Source: AP-15 sp963724435
GTDB taxonomy: Bacteria > Pseudomonadota > Alphaproteobacteria > ATCC43930 > CGMCC-115725
Direction of reading: 5' to 3'
NCBI GenBank assembly: GCA_963724435.1
Contig: CAVRUN010000004.1
Span: 1-64,000, forward strand
DNA length: 64,000 nucleotides
Position 1 is the first letter of the stretch. Each line of letters opens with the position of its first letter. The notes under the pieces are model-generated. The model made no database searches and was not told where the DNA came from. It saw only the letters and a program-made list of their open reading frames with translations. The position numbers and the translations under genes are program-made. Of this stretch, positions 5,493 to 15,407 are shown one piece after another.

Positions 5493-7510
5493 GCGGAGAA
5501 TTGGATCATCGGGATCAGATCGCGCAACGGTTGGAGGCCACCGAGGAACGGTTTCGGATCGCCCAGGCCGCGGGTGGTATCGGATGGTTCGAGTGGGATA
5601 TCTCGACCGGCAAATGGGAATGGACTCCACACGTCGCCGTCCTGTTCGGGTTCGACCCCCAAAAGCCGAGGCCCGCGTTCTCCGACTGGCAACCCGCAAT
5701 CTTTATGGACGATGTGCCGAAGTTGCGGTCAGCGGTTGAGCGGGCGGACGAGCAAGGTATCTATTACGTCGAATTTCGGGTCCGTCATTCTGACGGCAGC
5801 GTTCATTGGATCGCAGGGAGGGGAGAGATCACCCGGAGCGAGTCGGGGCAAGCCCTTCGGGTTGCTGGCGTCTACTACGACATTAGCGATCGGAAAGCCC
5901 TGGAAGCTCGGCTGCTGGCGCTAAACGAGAGCCTGGAGGCCCGTGTAGCCGATCGGGCAAGACAGCTTGCTGCGACGAACGCTCGTTTGGAGGAAACAGA
6001 ACGCCGCTTCCAACTTCTCATCGACGGGCTAACCGACTTCGCGATTTTCATGCTCGACCGGACAGGCGTCGTTGCGAGTTGGAATACTGGAGCAGAACGG
6101 ATCACAGGATACTCATCGGGCGAAATCATCGGCCAGCACTTCTCGCGATTTTATACTGATGAGGACCGCCAAGAGGGCGTTCCGCAGACAGCGCTCGCGA
6201 CGGTGGAAAGATCCGGAAAGTACGAGGCGGAAGGTCATCGCGTCCGCAAGGACGGCACTGTTTTTCTCGCGAACGTCGTTATCAACGCCATTCGTGACCA
6301 TTCGGGGAATCTGCTGGGTTTTGCCAAGATTACTCGTGACATTACTGAGAAAAAAGTGGTCGAAGATCGGCTTCGACAGGCTCAGAAGATGGAGGCGGTT
6401 GGACAACTAACCGGCGGGGTTGCTCACGATTTCAACAATCTCCTGACGGTCATTATGGGCAATATGGAGCACCTGGAGCGCGTCCTGCCTCGAGCGCCGC
6501 AGACCGATAAAATCATCGGCGCGGCAATCCGAGGCGCATCGCGCGCTGCGATGCTCACCCAACGGCTTCTCGCCTTTTCTCGTCGCCAACCGCTCATGCC
6601 GGAAGTTCTTTCCGTCAATAAACTGGTCGCCGGAGCATCCGAGCTAATGCGACGGACAATCGGCGAGGCGATTTTCATCGAAACAGTATTGGCGGGCGGA
6701 CTTTGGCCGACTTTCGCGGACAGCAACCAGCTTGAAAACGCGCTCATCAACCTCGCCATTAATGCTCGTGATGCCATGCCTGATGGAGGAAAACTGACCA
6801 TCGAGACCGCCAATACCCATCTCGATGACGCCTATGCCCGGATGAATGCCGAGGTTCAACCCGGCCAATATGTGGGGGTCTTCATTACCGATACGGGGAC
6901 CGGCATGGCTCCCGAAACAGTCGCTCAGGCGTTCGAGCCATTTTTCACGACCAAAGAAATCGGCCAAGGCACCGGCTTGGGATTGTCCCAGGTCTATGGG
7001 TTCATCAAGCAATCGGGTGGGCACGTGAAGATCTACAGTGAAATCGGTGAAGGCACGACCGTAAAGCTGTATTTGCCACGCTATCGAGGCGAAGAAGACT
7101 TTGCTGATGAGACGCTGGAAAATCGCGTGGTCCCGCGCGGTCGGGGCGAAGTCGTCCTTGTCGTCGAGGACGATCCTGATGTGCGTGACTATACGATCGA
7201 GATGGTCGGCGATCTCGGATATTCGGTCGTGAGCGCCTCAGACGGGGAGAGTGCGCTCCGTTTATTAGATTCCCATCGAGAAGTAGCGTTGCTCTTTACG
7301 GACGTGGGTCTTCCTGGCGGGATGAACGGTCGGCAACTAGCGGAACAGGCATTGCGCCGTGTACCGCGGCTCAAGGTTCTTTACACGACCGGCTACGCCC
7401 GCAATGCGATTGTGCATCAGGGGCGGCTCGATCCAGCCGTCGAGGTCGTCTTCAAGCCATTTACGTATTCGGACGTCGCGGCAAAGATCCGGCAGATTTT
7501 AGACGATTAG
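5489..7510 (+). CDS. Hybrid sensor histidine kinase, PAS-PAS-HisKA-HATPase-REC (673 aa)
   Basis: A cytoplasmic hybrid kinase with no membrane segment. Residues about 15-140 form a PAS/PAC module and 140-170 a coiled coil. A second PAS spans about 170-290, HisKA has the H-box GGVAHDFNNLL (phospho-acceptor His313), and the HATPase has DTGTGM and GTGLGLS. A C-terminal receiver carries the phospho-acceptor Asp605 in LLFTDVGLPGG. The start overlaps the preceding stop as ATGA, so the kinase is translationally coupled to the MetE-like enzyme. No separate response regulator is adjacent. PAS domains often bind haem, flavin or small ligands; the ligand here is unknown. Confidence 0.9.
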   Translation: MSGELDHRDQIAQRLEATEERFRIAQAAGGIGWFEWDISTGKWEWTPHVAVLFGFDPQKPRPAFSDWQPAIFMDDVPKLRSAVERADEQGIYYVEFRVRHSDGSVHWIAGRGEITRSESGQALRVAGVYYDISDRKALEARLLALNESLEARVADRARQLAATNARLEETERRFQLLIDGLTDFAIFMLDRTGVVASWNTGAERITGYSSGEIIGQHFSRFYTDEDRQEGVPQTALATVERSGKYEAEGHRVRKDGTVFLANVVINAIRDHSGNLLGFAKITRDITEKKVVEDRLRQAQKMEAVGQLTGGVAHDFNNLLTVIMGNMEHLERVLPRAPQTDKIIGAAIRGASRAAMLTQRLLAFSRRQPLMPEVLSVNKLVAGASELMRRTIGEAIFIETVLAGGLWPTFADSNQLENALINLAINARDAMPDGGKLTIETANTHLDDAYARMNAEVQPGQYVGVFITDTGTGMAPETVAQAFEPFFTTKEIGQGTGLGLSQVYGFIKQSGGHVKIYSEIGEGTTVKLYLPRYRGEEDFADETLENRVVPRGRGEVVLVVEDDPDVRDYTIEMVGDLGYSVVSASDGESALRLLDSHREVALLFTDVGLPGGMNGRQLAEQALRRVPRLKVLYTTGYARNAIVHQGRLDPAVEVVFKPFTYSDVAAKIRQILDD

Positions 7511-7528
7511 TACGTCGCGTTATCCGCC

Positions 7529-7642
7529 AATGGCCGAAGAGGGGCCATGGAGAGCGGTTTGCGCCGCCGAGCCTGAGCGTCGGCTATGAGTTCAGAAAGA
7601 AGACCATCGCCGGGGCGCACGGGAATGAGCGAGACGCGCCGT
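7529..7642 (+). repeat. Dispersed intergenic repeat, copy A
   Basis: One of five related stretches of about 105 bp found only between genes (others near 9023, 16899, 43428 and 47672). Shared features in order are a CGCCGAGCCTGAGCGTCGGCT-like core, GTTCAG, an ACC-TCGCCGGG-like segment and a final GACGCGCCG. This copy is diverged. No reading frame is conserved among copies. Confidence 0.5.
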
Positions 7643-7814
7643 TTGCAGCCGTTCCCGGAGGCCGCCGAGGACCAGGTGGTTTTCCACGAACCGGACTTTC
7701 AAGCTCCCGTCGCTGCGAGCGGGCTGCTCGGGGCCGGTCTCCGGCAACGGACCCGCTTCACGAGCCTGTGGCGCGATCGACGATCCGGGGGCGGCACCAA
7801 GCAGCGAATACGCC

Positions 7815-7890
7815 ATGCTGATCCAGGAGATGCATCATCAGGGCGTAGCGATTGCACAGCTCGGCCGATCGGTTCGGACGGACAATTGCT
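7815..7890 (+). pseudogene. Trace of an IS21-type IstA transposase N-terminus
   Basis: The frame beginning ATG 7815 gives MLIQEMHHQGVAIAQLGR, resembling the first helix-turn-helix of IstA-type transposases, and then loses similarity. No IstB, terminal repeats or further transposase sequence is visible. It is a short remnant at best. Confidence 0.3.
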
Positions 7891-8012
7891 CCGCCACGGA
7901 GCCGACCAATTGAGCCGGATGCGCGGTGTCGATCCCGGAACGAATGTTGCCTCGGCCATTCGAAAGATTGCCGACGACATAGACGCCTTGCGCAATGGCG
8001 AGGCAACCGCAG

Positions 8013-9006
8013 CTACGGCCCTTCGCCAGTCTTGAAACCGGACGCCTCGAACGCGGCAACCATGTCCTCGCAGTAAGCCGCGCGCAACTCGTCGTCCGTT
8101 CCCGACCGCAGCGTTTCGATTTCAGGTTCGGCCGCAAGCCGATTGAGAAGCTCCTCGCGCGACAGATGCGCGTTCGTTTCCATCAGCCAGTCGAAAAACT
8201 CCTTCCTTCCCGTGATCTTGCGGCCAACCGGCTGGATTCGGCCGAAATACGCCTCCCTGTTTGCGCGATAGTCTGCCAATTCTTCGGGCGTCAATGGGTG
8301 AACGAGGATGTGGGCCGATGCCCCGTCGGTCTCGTCTTCCAGCGTTAGGGTGAAGCCCGCCCGCACGAGGATGTTTGCGACCATCAGCTCGTAGTAAGCG
8401 CCCTGGAACTGGCCGGCGTCCTTCAGCCGCTGCACGAGCCGATCCTGCAGCTCTACATTGTGATCGAGCAAGTAGAGGCTGTAGGCGAGTCCGAGATAGC
8501 ACGCGACAATCCCGGTAATTGGCGCGTCGTTGATCTCGCCGGGTTTTACGATCGTCGCCTGCTGGTAGCGGCAGTAAGTGTCGTACCACCGCAACAGCGG
8601 ATGGCGTTGCTCGAACGGCTTCGCAATCTCGGCATTACCCCAATCGGCGCCGAGAACGCGCTTGATGTAATCGGCAAGGAAGTCAGGGAAGGTCTTCCAG
8701 GTTGGCGACCAATGGACGGTGTTCCTGACTGCTACGATCTGATGTCCGTGAAGGTTCCCGGAAATGATCGGCCGGCCCAACCCCTGCTGGTTCTGCCGGA
8801 TGCGTTCTACCGCCCGGTGACGTTCGAGAATTCTGCTGAATTTGTGGTAAAGGTGGGCCTGCCATGTCAATCCTGCCGCAGCATTTCTTCAATTTCCGGC
8901 CGCTGCCGCAGGGGCATGGCTGGTCGTCCAACTTTTGAAGACATGGGCGGAGAAGATGGTGATCGCCGTGTTCAGCCGCAACAGCGCGGTCAACCTGAAA
9001 AATCAA
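8013..9006 (-). pseudogene. SEC-C motif protein split by a frameshift
   Basis: The first frame (from 9006) carries the zinc-binding SEC-C motif PCPCGSGRKLKKCCG. The remaining 285 codons, starting with TTG at 8870, lie in another frame. The second part begins THWQAH-like (TWQAHLYHKF) and contains a long helical region (KTFPDFLADYIKRV, RHPLLRWYDTYCRYQQ). SEC-C normally sits at one end of a single protein, so I read one gene with a frameshift near 8868. Two overlapping genes with a TTG start are a possible alternative. Nearby DNA is also eroded. Confidence 0.55.
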
Positions 9007-9022
9007 CTCCCAAGAGGGGGAG

Positions 9023-9130
9023 TCCGAAATGGGGCATGAACACCAGTTCCCGCCGCCAAGCCTGAATGGCGGCAGGGGCTCGCGTGAAGCAACCTTCGCC
9101 GGGATTGGGCAGCAAGGAAGATGATGCGCG
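9023..9130 (+). repeat. Dispersed intergenic repeat, copy B
   Basis: A good copy of the repeat: it opens CCGAAATGGGGCATGAA, contains CCGCCAAGCCTGAATGGCGG, then ACCTTCGCCGGGA, and ends GATGATGCGCG. It closely matches copy E near 47672, including the opening. Confidence 0.6.
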
Positions 9131-9198
9131 ACTCTGGTAGCTACGCTAACAGCTGAGTATTAAACCTGCGATCAAACCATCCGCCCGCCGGTGTTTAT

Positions 9199-9927
9199 TT
9201 AGAAGATCCGCTCGTCGGGGCCGATCAGGTTCCACGGCGTCTCGCCGAGGATGGCGCGCCGGCAATTCTGCACAGCGCGCCGGAGGTACTGGTCACGCCA
9301 TGCCCCGCCTCCCGCTGAATTGTGCGCCGAGCCGATGACGTTCGGGAGGTCGAGAAACGGGTGACGCATCGCGAAGCGGCCGTGCCGCACCGGCTCCACC
9401 CACCACGCATCGATGCCGGCGAAAAAGTGCGGATGGGCGACAAGATGCGCGTAGAGCGCCCCCTCATCGATGATCTCGCCACGCGCGACGTTAATCAGGA
9501 TCGCGTTCTCCTTCATCAGGTCCAGTTCGCGCGCGCCGATCAATCCCTCGGTGGCGGTCGTCAGCGCAGCGCTGATGACGAGGATATCGGCGACGCGCAA
9601 CATCTCGTCGAGGAGGTCGGTCGTCGCGATCCAGTCGGTCGGCTCGTCGCTCGCGCCGCGGCGGTTGATTGCGTAAATTTTCATCCCGAAGGCACGCATC
9701 AGCCGCGCCGTCGCGACGCCGACATTGCCGAATCCGAGGATGCCGCAGACGCCGCCGCGCAGCATCCGGTTGGCGCCGCGCTGGTTGAATTCGCCGCGCT
9801 TGAGGTTGGCGTGCTCGATGTGTGAATGACCACCCTCAGCCATTGTGACCGATTTAGATTTCCGAAGGGGAACGGCTGGAAAGGGGGCATCAGCACGCAC
9901 CTGGACAACTGCGGCTTGATGGCTCAA
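9199..9927 (-). pseudogene. D-isomer 2-hydroxyacid dehydrogenase, 5'-truncated
   Basis: The NAD-binding half of a D-2-hydroxyacid dehydrogenase. It has the Rossmann motif GFGNVGVATAR, the catalytic region INVARGEIIDEGAL and an Asp in AGIDAWWVEP. Family members are about 310-340 residues; here similarity starts only around codon 28, and the N-terminal catalytic lobe is absent. The catalytic His region reads IGSAHNSAGG. The protein would lack half its active site and is probably inactive. Confidence 0.65.
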
Positions 9928-10163
9928 TCGCGTCGTAAGCGGCCATCGCTCTCAAAGATCCAGCGCATTCGGATCGATGCCGCATCGGAATCTGCGTCGC
10001 CTGCCACTCGGGTTTGGTCCTCGACGCGGGAGGAGCGCTCGGCGTCAATCGCTTCTCTTGGGGCACGCTGCGGGAGAGAGGCATGCGCTTCGGGTTCTGC
10101 GCTATAATCGCCGCAAAACCTGCTTGAGGACTACCGCGCTGAAAAGCGCAAAGGAGACAGAGA

Positions 10164-11309
10164 ATGAAAAACGGCTTCAAGGTATTCGACACCGATACGC
10201 ATGTGATGCCGGCGGCGGAAGTCATCGAGCGCTATGTCGATCCCGACTTCCGCCCGCGCCTCAAGGAACTGGAGCCCTACCGCACGCCGATGCGGCAATC
10301 GGCCGAATATCAAGGCGCATTGCACGGCTATCGCATCCAGCCGCAATTCTATCGCCGGGTGCTCGGCGAGGCGGCGCCGCGGCCCGACCACAGCGGCCGC
10401 GACACGGTGTGGATGGGCGCGAAGGTGCCGCGTCCCGGCGTGCAGGACGACAACGCCGCCAACCGCGTCGCCGACATGGACGACGAGGGGACCGACGTGC
10501 ATTTCCTCGTGCCCGGCGGCTGGTCGAGCCTGATCGGCGTCGACGACGTCTCGCTCGAAACCGGCATGATCCGCGCCTTCCATCGCCACATGGCGGATTT
10601 CTGCGGGCAGTATCCGGACCGGCTGAAGGGACCGATCGTCGCCTCGACGCGCGATGTCGACAGCGCGGTCGAGGAAATCAGGAAATGGGGGAAATCGAAG
10701 TGGGCCGTCGCAGTCAAGCCGCAGGTCGACAAAATCCCGGTCGATCACCCGAGCCTCGACCCGATCTGGCGCACCGCCGCCGAATACGGCCTGCCGATCG
10801 TGCATCACAGCTCGACGTGGAACCCGCCCTATTACCCGGGTCACGACGACATGTGGGACAACATCTTCCTGGGACGGCTGGCGTCGCACCCGTGGGGCGC
10901 AATGCGGTTTGTCGCGGCGTTCATCGGCGGCGGCATTTTGGACCGTCATCCGTCACTGCGCTTCGGCACGCTCGAATGCGGCTTCGGCTGGCTACCGTTT
11001 TGGGCCAAGCGCATGGACGAGCAGTACGCCTATGTCGGCTCGACCGCCGAATTGAAGATGAAGCCAAGCGAATATTTGAAGAGCGGGCGCTATTTCTGCA
11101 GCATCGAGCGGCAGGAAGGGGAGGAAATGTACCGGATGGTGAGCGGCTTCCTCGGCGAGGACGTGCTGATGTACGCCTCTGACTACCCGCATTCGGAATG
11201 CCAGTTCCCAAATTCGATCGACAACATCCTCGCCTGGCAGAGCCTCAAGCCGCAAACGCAGCAGAAACTCTTCTGGGACAACGCCAACCGCTTCTACCGC
11301 CAGACGTGA
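10164..11309 (+). CDS. Amidohydrolase-2 family metal-dependent hydrolase (381 aa)
   Basis: A TIM-barrel protein of the amidohydrolase-2 family, which includes ACMSD and the resorcylate/carboxyvanillate decarboxylases. Visible features are the N-terminal metal motif DTDTHVMP, a His pair after strand five (VHHSSTWNPP) and the C-terminal metal-binding Asp in YASDYPHSE. An AAAGGAG ribosome site lies just ahead of the ATG. It is the first of three such genes in 11 kb. Members act as hydrolases or non-oxidative decarboxylases on aromatic acids; the substrate here is unknown. Confidence 0.85.
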   Translation: MKNGFKVFDTDTHVMPAAEVIERYVDPDFRPRLKELEPYRTPMRQSAEYQGALHGYRIQPQFYRRVLGEAAPRPDHSGRDTVWMGAKVPRPGVQDDNAANRVADMDDEGTDVHFLVPGGWSSLIGVDDVSLETGMIRAFHRHMADFCGQYPDRLKGPIVASTRDVDSAVEEIRKWGKSKWAVAVKPQVDKIPVDHPSLDPIWRTAAEYGLPIVHHSSTWNPPYYPGHDDMWDNIFLGRLASHPWGAMRFVAAFIGGGILDRHPSLRFGTLECGFGWLPFWAKRMDEQYAYVGSTAELKMKPSEYLKSGRYFCSIERQEGEEMYRMVSGFLGEDVLMYASDYPHSECQFPNSIDNILAWQSLKPQTQQKLFWDNANRFYRQT

Positions 11310-11457
11310 GGATGCCGCGTCGCGACGTTGGCTTCGTTCCGCAACCACTTTCGAAGGGACGGCCCTCGCCCTCGGAGGAGGTCGGTCCTGCGCTTCCGAT
11401 CCGTTGCCCACCTCTACAGCTTTGACTTGGACTAAACCTGCGAAGGAGAAACCGCCA

Positions 11458-11901
11458 TGTAATATCGATCACGTCGGCATCAACACGAATGATATGGAAG
11501 CCACGCTGCAGTTTTACTGCGGTATACTGGGCATGCGATTAGTCCGCACCACACGTACACCAGATGGGCGCCGGCATTACAACGTCGAGATCGGTGGCGG
11601 CAATGCCTTCGCGGTGTTCGATGGTGCCGAGCCCCCGAGGGCGGGCGAGCGCCAACATGTGAATCACCTGGCTCTGCCGGTGGACACGCTTGAGGAATTT
11701 GACGCCGCCTACCAACAACTCAAGGACCATGGGGTCGCCGTGACCGAAATTATCGAACGGGGGTATGGCAAGACCTTCTACTTCCCCGATCCGAACGGTA
11801 TCCGGTTGCAAATTGAATTGAAGACCAAACAGGATGCGGACAGCTTGGAAGGCGATCCCGACCCTGTGCCGTACGTGCGCGCACTGCTGCAGCGGGCTTA
11901 G
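11458..11901 (+). pseudogene. VOC (glyoxalase/dioxygenase fold) protein with a broken start
   Basis: A vicinal-oxygen-chelate protein of about 146 residues. It has the opening NIDHVGINTNDMEATLQFY, the metal-ligand stretch VNHLALPVD and FPDPNGIRLQIEL near the end. A strong AAGGAG lies upstream of an ATG at 11458, but that ATG is followed directly by TAA, while the VOC frame continues one base out of step (CCA TGT AAT ATC). A single-base deletion just after the start fits. The only in-frame alternative is TTG 11404, which has no ribosome site. Substrates of VOC proteins range from methylglyoxal to catechols. Confidence 0.65.
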
Positions 11902-11999
11902 TGCTGCCCACGGCTCCGCCTATGCCGCAGCTATCCAACAAGACACTGGACGAATGGGAATCCTTGACCGGCGCGCCGGAGAGGCACGCTCGGCGGCAA

Positions 12000-12178
12000 C
12001 CAAATGGCATGGGCCCTGAACTCAGCGCAGAGGTCTTCGGGGACCTCGCTTTGCAGAACGCGCACCTTGTGGGAGAGTCAGCGCTGACCCGCGGTGTGCA
12101 GCGGCGCATTGCGTCGATCGCGCGGAGCATGCCCGGCGCCCCATCACAGACCACCAGCGGCGGTTCGGCAGCTTCACG
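12000..12178 (-). pseudogene. Remnant of an IS256/Mutator-type transposase
   Basis: On the minus strand the segment PPLVVCDGAPGMLRAID matches the DDE-region signature of Mutator-family transposases (usually LVVSDGAPGLIRAI). After a frame change comes SHKVRVLQSEVPEDL, matching the usual LAHKMRNLQ-KVPED block. Only about 180 bp survive, with no terminal repeats. Confidence 0.55.
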
Positions 12179-12456
12179 CCGGCGCACGTAGTGGAAGCAC
12201 TCCGGGCAGCTCTCCGTGTTCTTCTGCCCCGCGCCGGTGCGGTGCTGAATGTGGTAAGGTCCGCTGCGGGACGTCGATCGCGGTTTATGGGGCCGGCGGG
12301 CCCGCCTCACCGGGTTAGTGGCGGGCGGATTGCAGACCGCGATCCGATCATCGCTTCGATCCGCTCCCCGATCGGCTAGTGCGCGCCCGATAGCTCGGCA
12401 CTACGCGCGAGGATGTTAGGCGAGATCTTGGCCAGCTTGTGATGGACTAAGTCTGA

Positions 12457-12867
12457 ATGGAACGGGTTGTCGTCGACACGAATTTCTTCGTAGCTGCGGG
12501 CTTCAACGCGAAAAGCGCATCGGCGCGTATCCTCGCGGCTATCCGGGAAAGACATTTTCAATTGGTTTGGAACGAACCGACCCGGCGCGAGACCGAGTTT
12601 GTTTTGCGCCGAATTCCGCCCCTCCGTTGGGATAAGTTCGCTGATCTCTTTCGCCCAGAGGGAGAGTTTACCCGCCGTGTCGATCCCCTCGACTTTGCCT
12701 TCATCGAAGATCCGGACGATCGGAAATTTGCGGCGCTCGGCGCAGCAGCTAAAGTTCCACTCGTTACCAATGACCACCATATCCTGGTGCATCGAAATCT
12801 GATTAGCTTTGACGTTCTGACACCGTCCGCCTTCCTGACACGAGCGGGAGAAACACCCTCCTCGTAG
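12457..12867 (+). CDS. PIN-domain ribonuclease, VapC-like (136 aa)
   Basis: A PIN-domain protein. The first acidic residue is in VVVDTNFF, a central Glu lies in EPTRRETEF, and the C-terminal acidic pair is in FIEDPDDRKF. PIN proteins are Mg-dependent RNases, most often the toxin of a VapBC pair. No small antitoxin gene is visible just upstream, so this may be an orphan or may need a partner encoded elsewhere. The start ATG lacks a strong ribosome site. Confidence 0.75.
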   Translation: MERVVVDTNFFVAAGFNAKSASARILAAIRERHFQLVWNEPTRRETEFVLRRIPPLRWDKFADLFRPEGEFTRRVDPLDFAFIEDPDDRKFAALGAAAKVPLVTNDHHILVHRNLISFDVLTPSAFLTRAGETPSS

Positions 12868-13184
12868 GCTCCACAACTATAGGCAGCATCGCGCTGATAA
12901 CTGCCGTCGGCCCCGTTCCCTCCGATTTATTCGCCGACCGAAGCTGCCGTTTGAGGCGAGCGGTAAGTTCAATCAATCCGTGATTTGGCGCGAGCGAGGT
13001 AGGAGGTTTCTTTATTGCTTTATTCGCGGACGAACAACACCGATCATATCTCGCAATGTCTCGCGCAGTCGATGCCACGAACCAGGTGCGAAGCCAAGGC
13101 GCTTTTGGTACCCCGATGATTCGAGCGGAGGTCGCATGCCGCGGCTTTGTCATGACATGCATAGCGAACAAAGGAGGAGAAACC
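12868..13184. other. Intergenic DNA upstream of an amidohydrolase gene
   Basis: No gene is recognised. The stretch ends in a strong AGGAGGAG ribosome site for the gene at 13185, so it should contain that gene's promoter, which I cannot place with confidence. Confidence 0.4.
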
Positions 13185-14237
13185 ATGGCATCGCGTGGTG
13201 AAGAGCTAGTGATCTCGGCAAATTCGCACATCGTCGAGGACCCGCACTTTTGGGAGAACCGGCTGCCAGCAGCCTTCAAAGACCAGGCGCCGGTGTTTCC
13301 CGAGCGGGAGGTGGGCGGGCTCTTTCAGGCCCACCCGGGTGGTTGGGACCCCCACGAGCGGGTGAAGGAGATGGCGGTGGATGGGGTGAGCGGCGAAGTG
13401 CTCTACCCGAGCTTCGCCATGAACCTATTCGGGCTCCAGGACGCCGCCTTGCAGGAGGCCTGCTTCCGGGCCTACAATGACTGGATCCTGGAGTATTGCT
13501 CTGTTGCCCCCGACCGCCTCTACGGTGTGTCCTGTATCCCCACCTACGACATTGACCATGGGGTGGCGGAGCTGGGGCGCTGTCGGAAGGCCGGGCTGCC
13601 CGGGGCACTGGTGTGGCAGGCACCGCCGCCGGAGCTTTCCTTCGCCACCAACCACTATGAGCGCCTGTGGGCAACGGCCCAGGATCTGGAGGTGCCGATC
13701 AGCCTCCACATCCTCACCGGCCAGCCCTTTCCTTGGCCGCGCCCGATGGGCCCAAGCGGCCGACGGCAGGCCTTCGAGACCATGCGCAGCGCCGTGAACG
13801 ACAAACTGCTCTACGCCTCCAACGCCATGTCCGACCTGATTATGACGGGCGTGCTTGAGCGCTATCCCCGGCTCAAATTCGTGCTTGTGGAGAACGAAGT
13901 CAGCTGGATTCCCTTTTACCTGACACAGTACGACAAGTACTGGGGTCGGGGGAATCTGAACTCACCGCTCAACATGTTCCCCAGTGAGTACTTCTTCCGC
14001 CAGTTCTACGCCACGTTCTTCAACGATCCACCGGCCCGCTGGATCTTCGACGCCTGGGGCAGCAACAATCTAATGTGGTCCAACGACTATCCCCATCCGA
14101 ATTCGACGTGGCCCAAGTCCTGGGACGTCATCACACGGGACCTGGGGCACCTGTCGGAGGAGACGCGGTCAAGGCTGCTACGAGAGAATGTGCGGCAGCT
14201 CTATAAGCTGCCGGCGCTGACTCCGGTAGCGGTGTAA
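13185..14237 (+). CDS. Amidohydrolase-2 family protein (350 aa)
   Basis: The second amidohydrolase-2 protein. The metal site opens with SANSHIVEDPHFWEN, where the classical first Asp of the family is replaced by Asn in this stretch, and closes with SNDYPHPNSTWP. The start at 13185 follows AGGAGGAG at optimal distance; the open frame upstream to 13056 is not needed. The protein resembles the third copy (19688) more than the first in the SH(I/V)-E-P-D/H-W pattern. Likely cytoplasmic, substrate unknown. Confidence 0.85.
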   Translation: MASRGEELVISANSHIVEDPHFWENRLPAAFKDQAPVFPEREVGGLFQAHPGGWDPHERVKEMAVDGVSGEVLYPSFAMNLFGLQDAALQEACFRAYNDWILEYCSVAPDRLYGVSCIPTYDIDHGVAELGRCRKAGLPGALVWQAPPPELSFATNHYERLWATAQDLEVPISLHILTGQPFPWPRPMGPSGRRQAFETMRSAVNDKLLYASNAMSDLIMTGVLERYPRLKFVLVENEVSWIPFYLTQYDKYWGRGNLNSPLNMFPSEYFFRQFYATFFNDPPARWIFDAWGSNNLMWSNDYPHPNSTWPKSWDVITRDLGHLSEETRSRLLRENVRQLYKLPALTPVAV

Positions 14238-14420
14238 TGTCGACCGGCGACCGCGCGCGCCACCATGCACATGACGCGGGAGCGTCTACCTGAGAGCATC
14301 GGTGTGCACCCACCACGCTACTCCGGGGGTGCACTCCCAAGGCGTGACGTAAAAAAATGCGTTTAATAATCATCTATCCAGACAGCCACCTCAATCGAAC
14401 GCTACATGAGGCTGCGGCTC

Positions 14421-15407
14421 TCAGCGTTGCGGCTCTACGATGACGGTGCCGACCTTGCCGCCGCGCTCGACCTCCTTGTGGGCTGCGGCGGTCTCGTATA
14501 GCGGGAAACGGGCGGCCACCGACAGGATACGGCCCGGCGATGCCGTCCACGCGGCGATGTCGGACTGTGCCCGCCGCCGGTCGGAATGCGGAACGCCCGC
14601 GAGTGACATCGCATAGACGGCGAGGTTTTTCTGCATTAGGTCGCGCACCGGCACCCGCGGCTCGCGGTCGCCATTGGTGGCGTAGATCATGATGCTCCCG
14701 TTGACCCGCAAACAGCGCAGCGCGGCGGAAAGATTGCCGCCGAAATCAACCTCAGCGATGTGATCAACTCCAATCCCGTCGGTGATGTCGAGCACGCGCG
14801 TGGCGACGTCTTCGCTGCGATAATTGATAACATACGCTGCACCGCCGGCGCGGGCGCGGTCCGCCTTTTCGGGCGAGCTGACCGTGGCGATCACTCTCGC
14901 TCCGGCCCAGGTGGCGAGCTGTACCGCGTAGTGGCCGACCGCTCCGGCGCCACCGGTCACCAGGAGGGTCTTGCCCTGGACCGGCCCGGCGACGAAGACG
15001 CTGCGATGCGCAGTCATGCCCGGCACGCCCAGGGTCGCACCTTCGGCGAATGAGACGTGATCGGGGAGTTCGGTCACCAGATCGACGGAGAGAGCGATGT
15101 ATTCCGCCGCGGTTCCCTGCCAACGGCCGTTGCGCTGACCGTTGTAAAGCCAGACCCGTTTCCCCAGCCAGCGCTCGGGCAACCCGGGGCCGACCTGGTC
15201 GACCACGCCCGCACCGTCGCTGTTGGTCAGGACTCGCGGGTATTCCATGACCGGCGGACCGCGCCGCCGATAGGTGTCCGATGGGTTGACGCCCGAGGCT
15301 TCCAGCCTCACCCGCACCTCGCCGTGACCAACCTCAGGCGTCGGCATTTCGCCACAGACCAGGACCTCGTCCGCCGCTCCCTGCTGATCGTACCACACCG
15401 CGCGCAT
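14421..15407 (-). CDS. Zinc-independent quinone oxidoreductase, MDR family (328 aa)
   Basis: An NADPH:quinone reductase-like medium-chain dehydrogenase. It has a GroES-like N-terminal fold (SGVNPSDTYRRRG), then the nucleotide-binding signature TGGAGAVGHYAVQLA around residues 150-165. No structural-zinc Cys cluster is visible, as expected for this subgroup. The start at 15407 is preceded by AGGAGG; the 22-residue upstream extension is not supported. It is transcribed opposite to its neighbours. Confidence 0.85.
   Translation of the reverse strand: MRAVWYDQQGAADEVLVCGEMPTPEVGHGEVRVRLEASGVNPSDTYRRRGPPVMEYPRVLTNSDGAGVVDQVGPGLPERWLGKRVWLYNGQRNGRWQGTAAEYIALSVDLVTELPDHVSFAEGATLGVPGMTAHRSVFVAGPVQGKTLLVTGGAGAVGHYAVQLATWAGARVIATVSSPEKADRARAGGAAYVINYRSEDVATRVLDITDGIGVDHIAEVDFGGNLSAALRCLRVNGSIMIYATNGDREPRVPVRDLMQKNLAVYAMSLAGVPHSDRRRAQSDIAAWTASPGRILSVAARFPLYETAAAHKEVERGGKVGTVIVEPQR

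Noticed and set aside
9322..9825. Long plus-strand frame opposite the hydroxyacid dehydrogenase
   Set aside because: It is the complementary shadow of the dehydrogenase frame and lacks start signals.
10131..10949. Long minus-strand frame opposite the first amidohydrolase
   Set aside because: It is a typical GC-rich antisense shadow of a clear gene.
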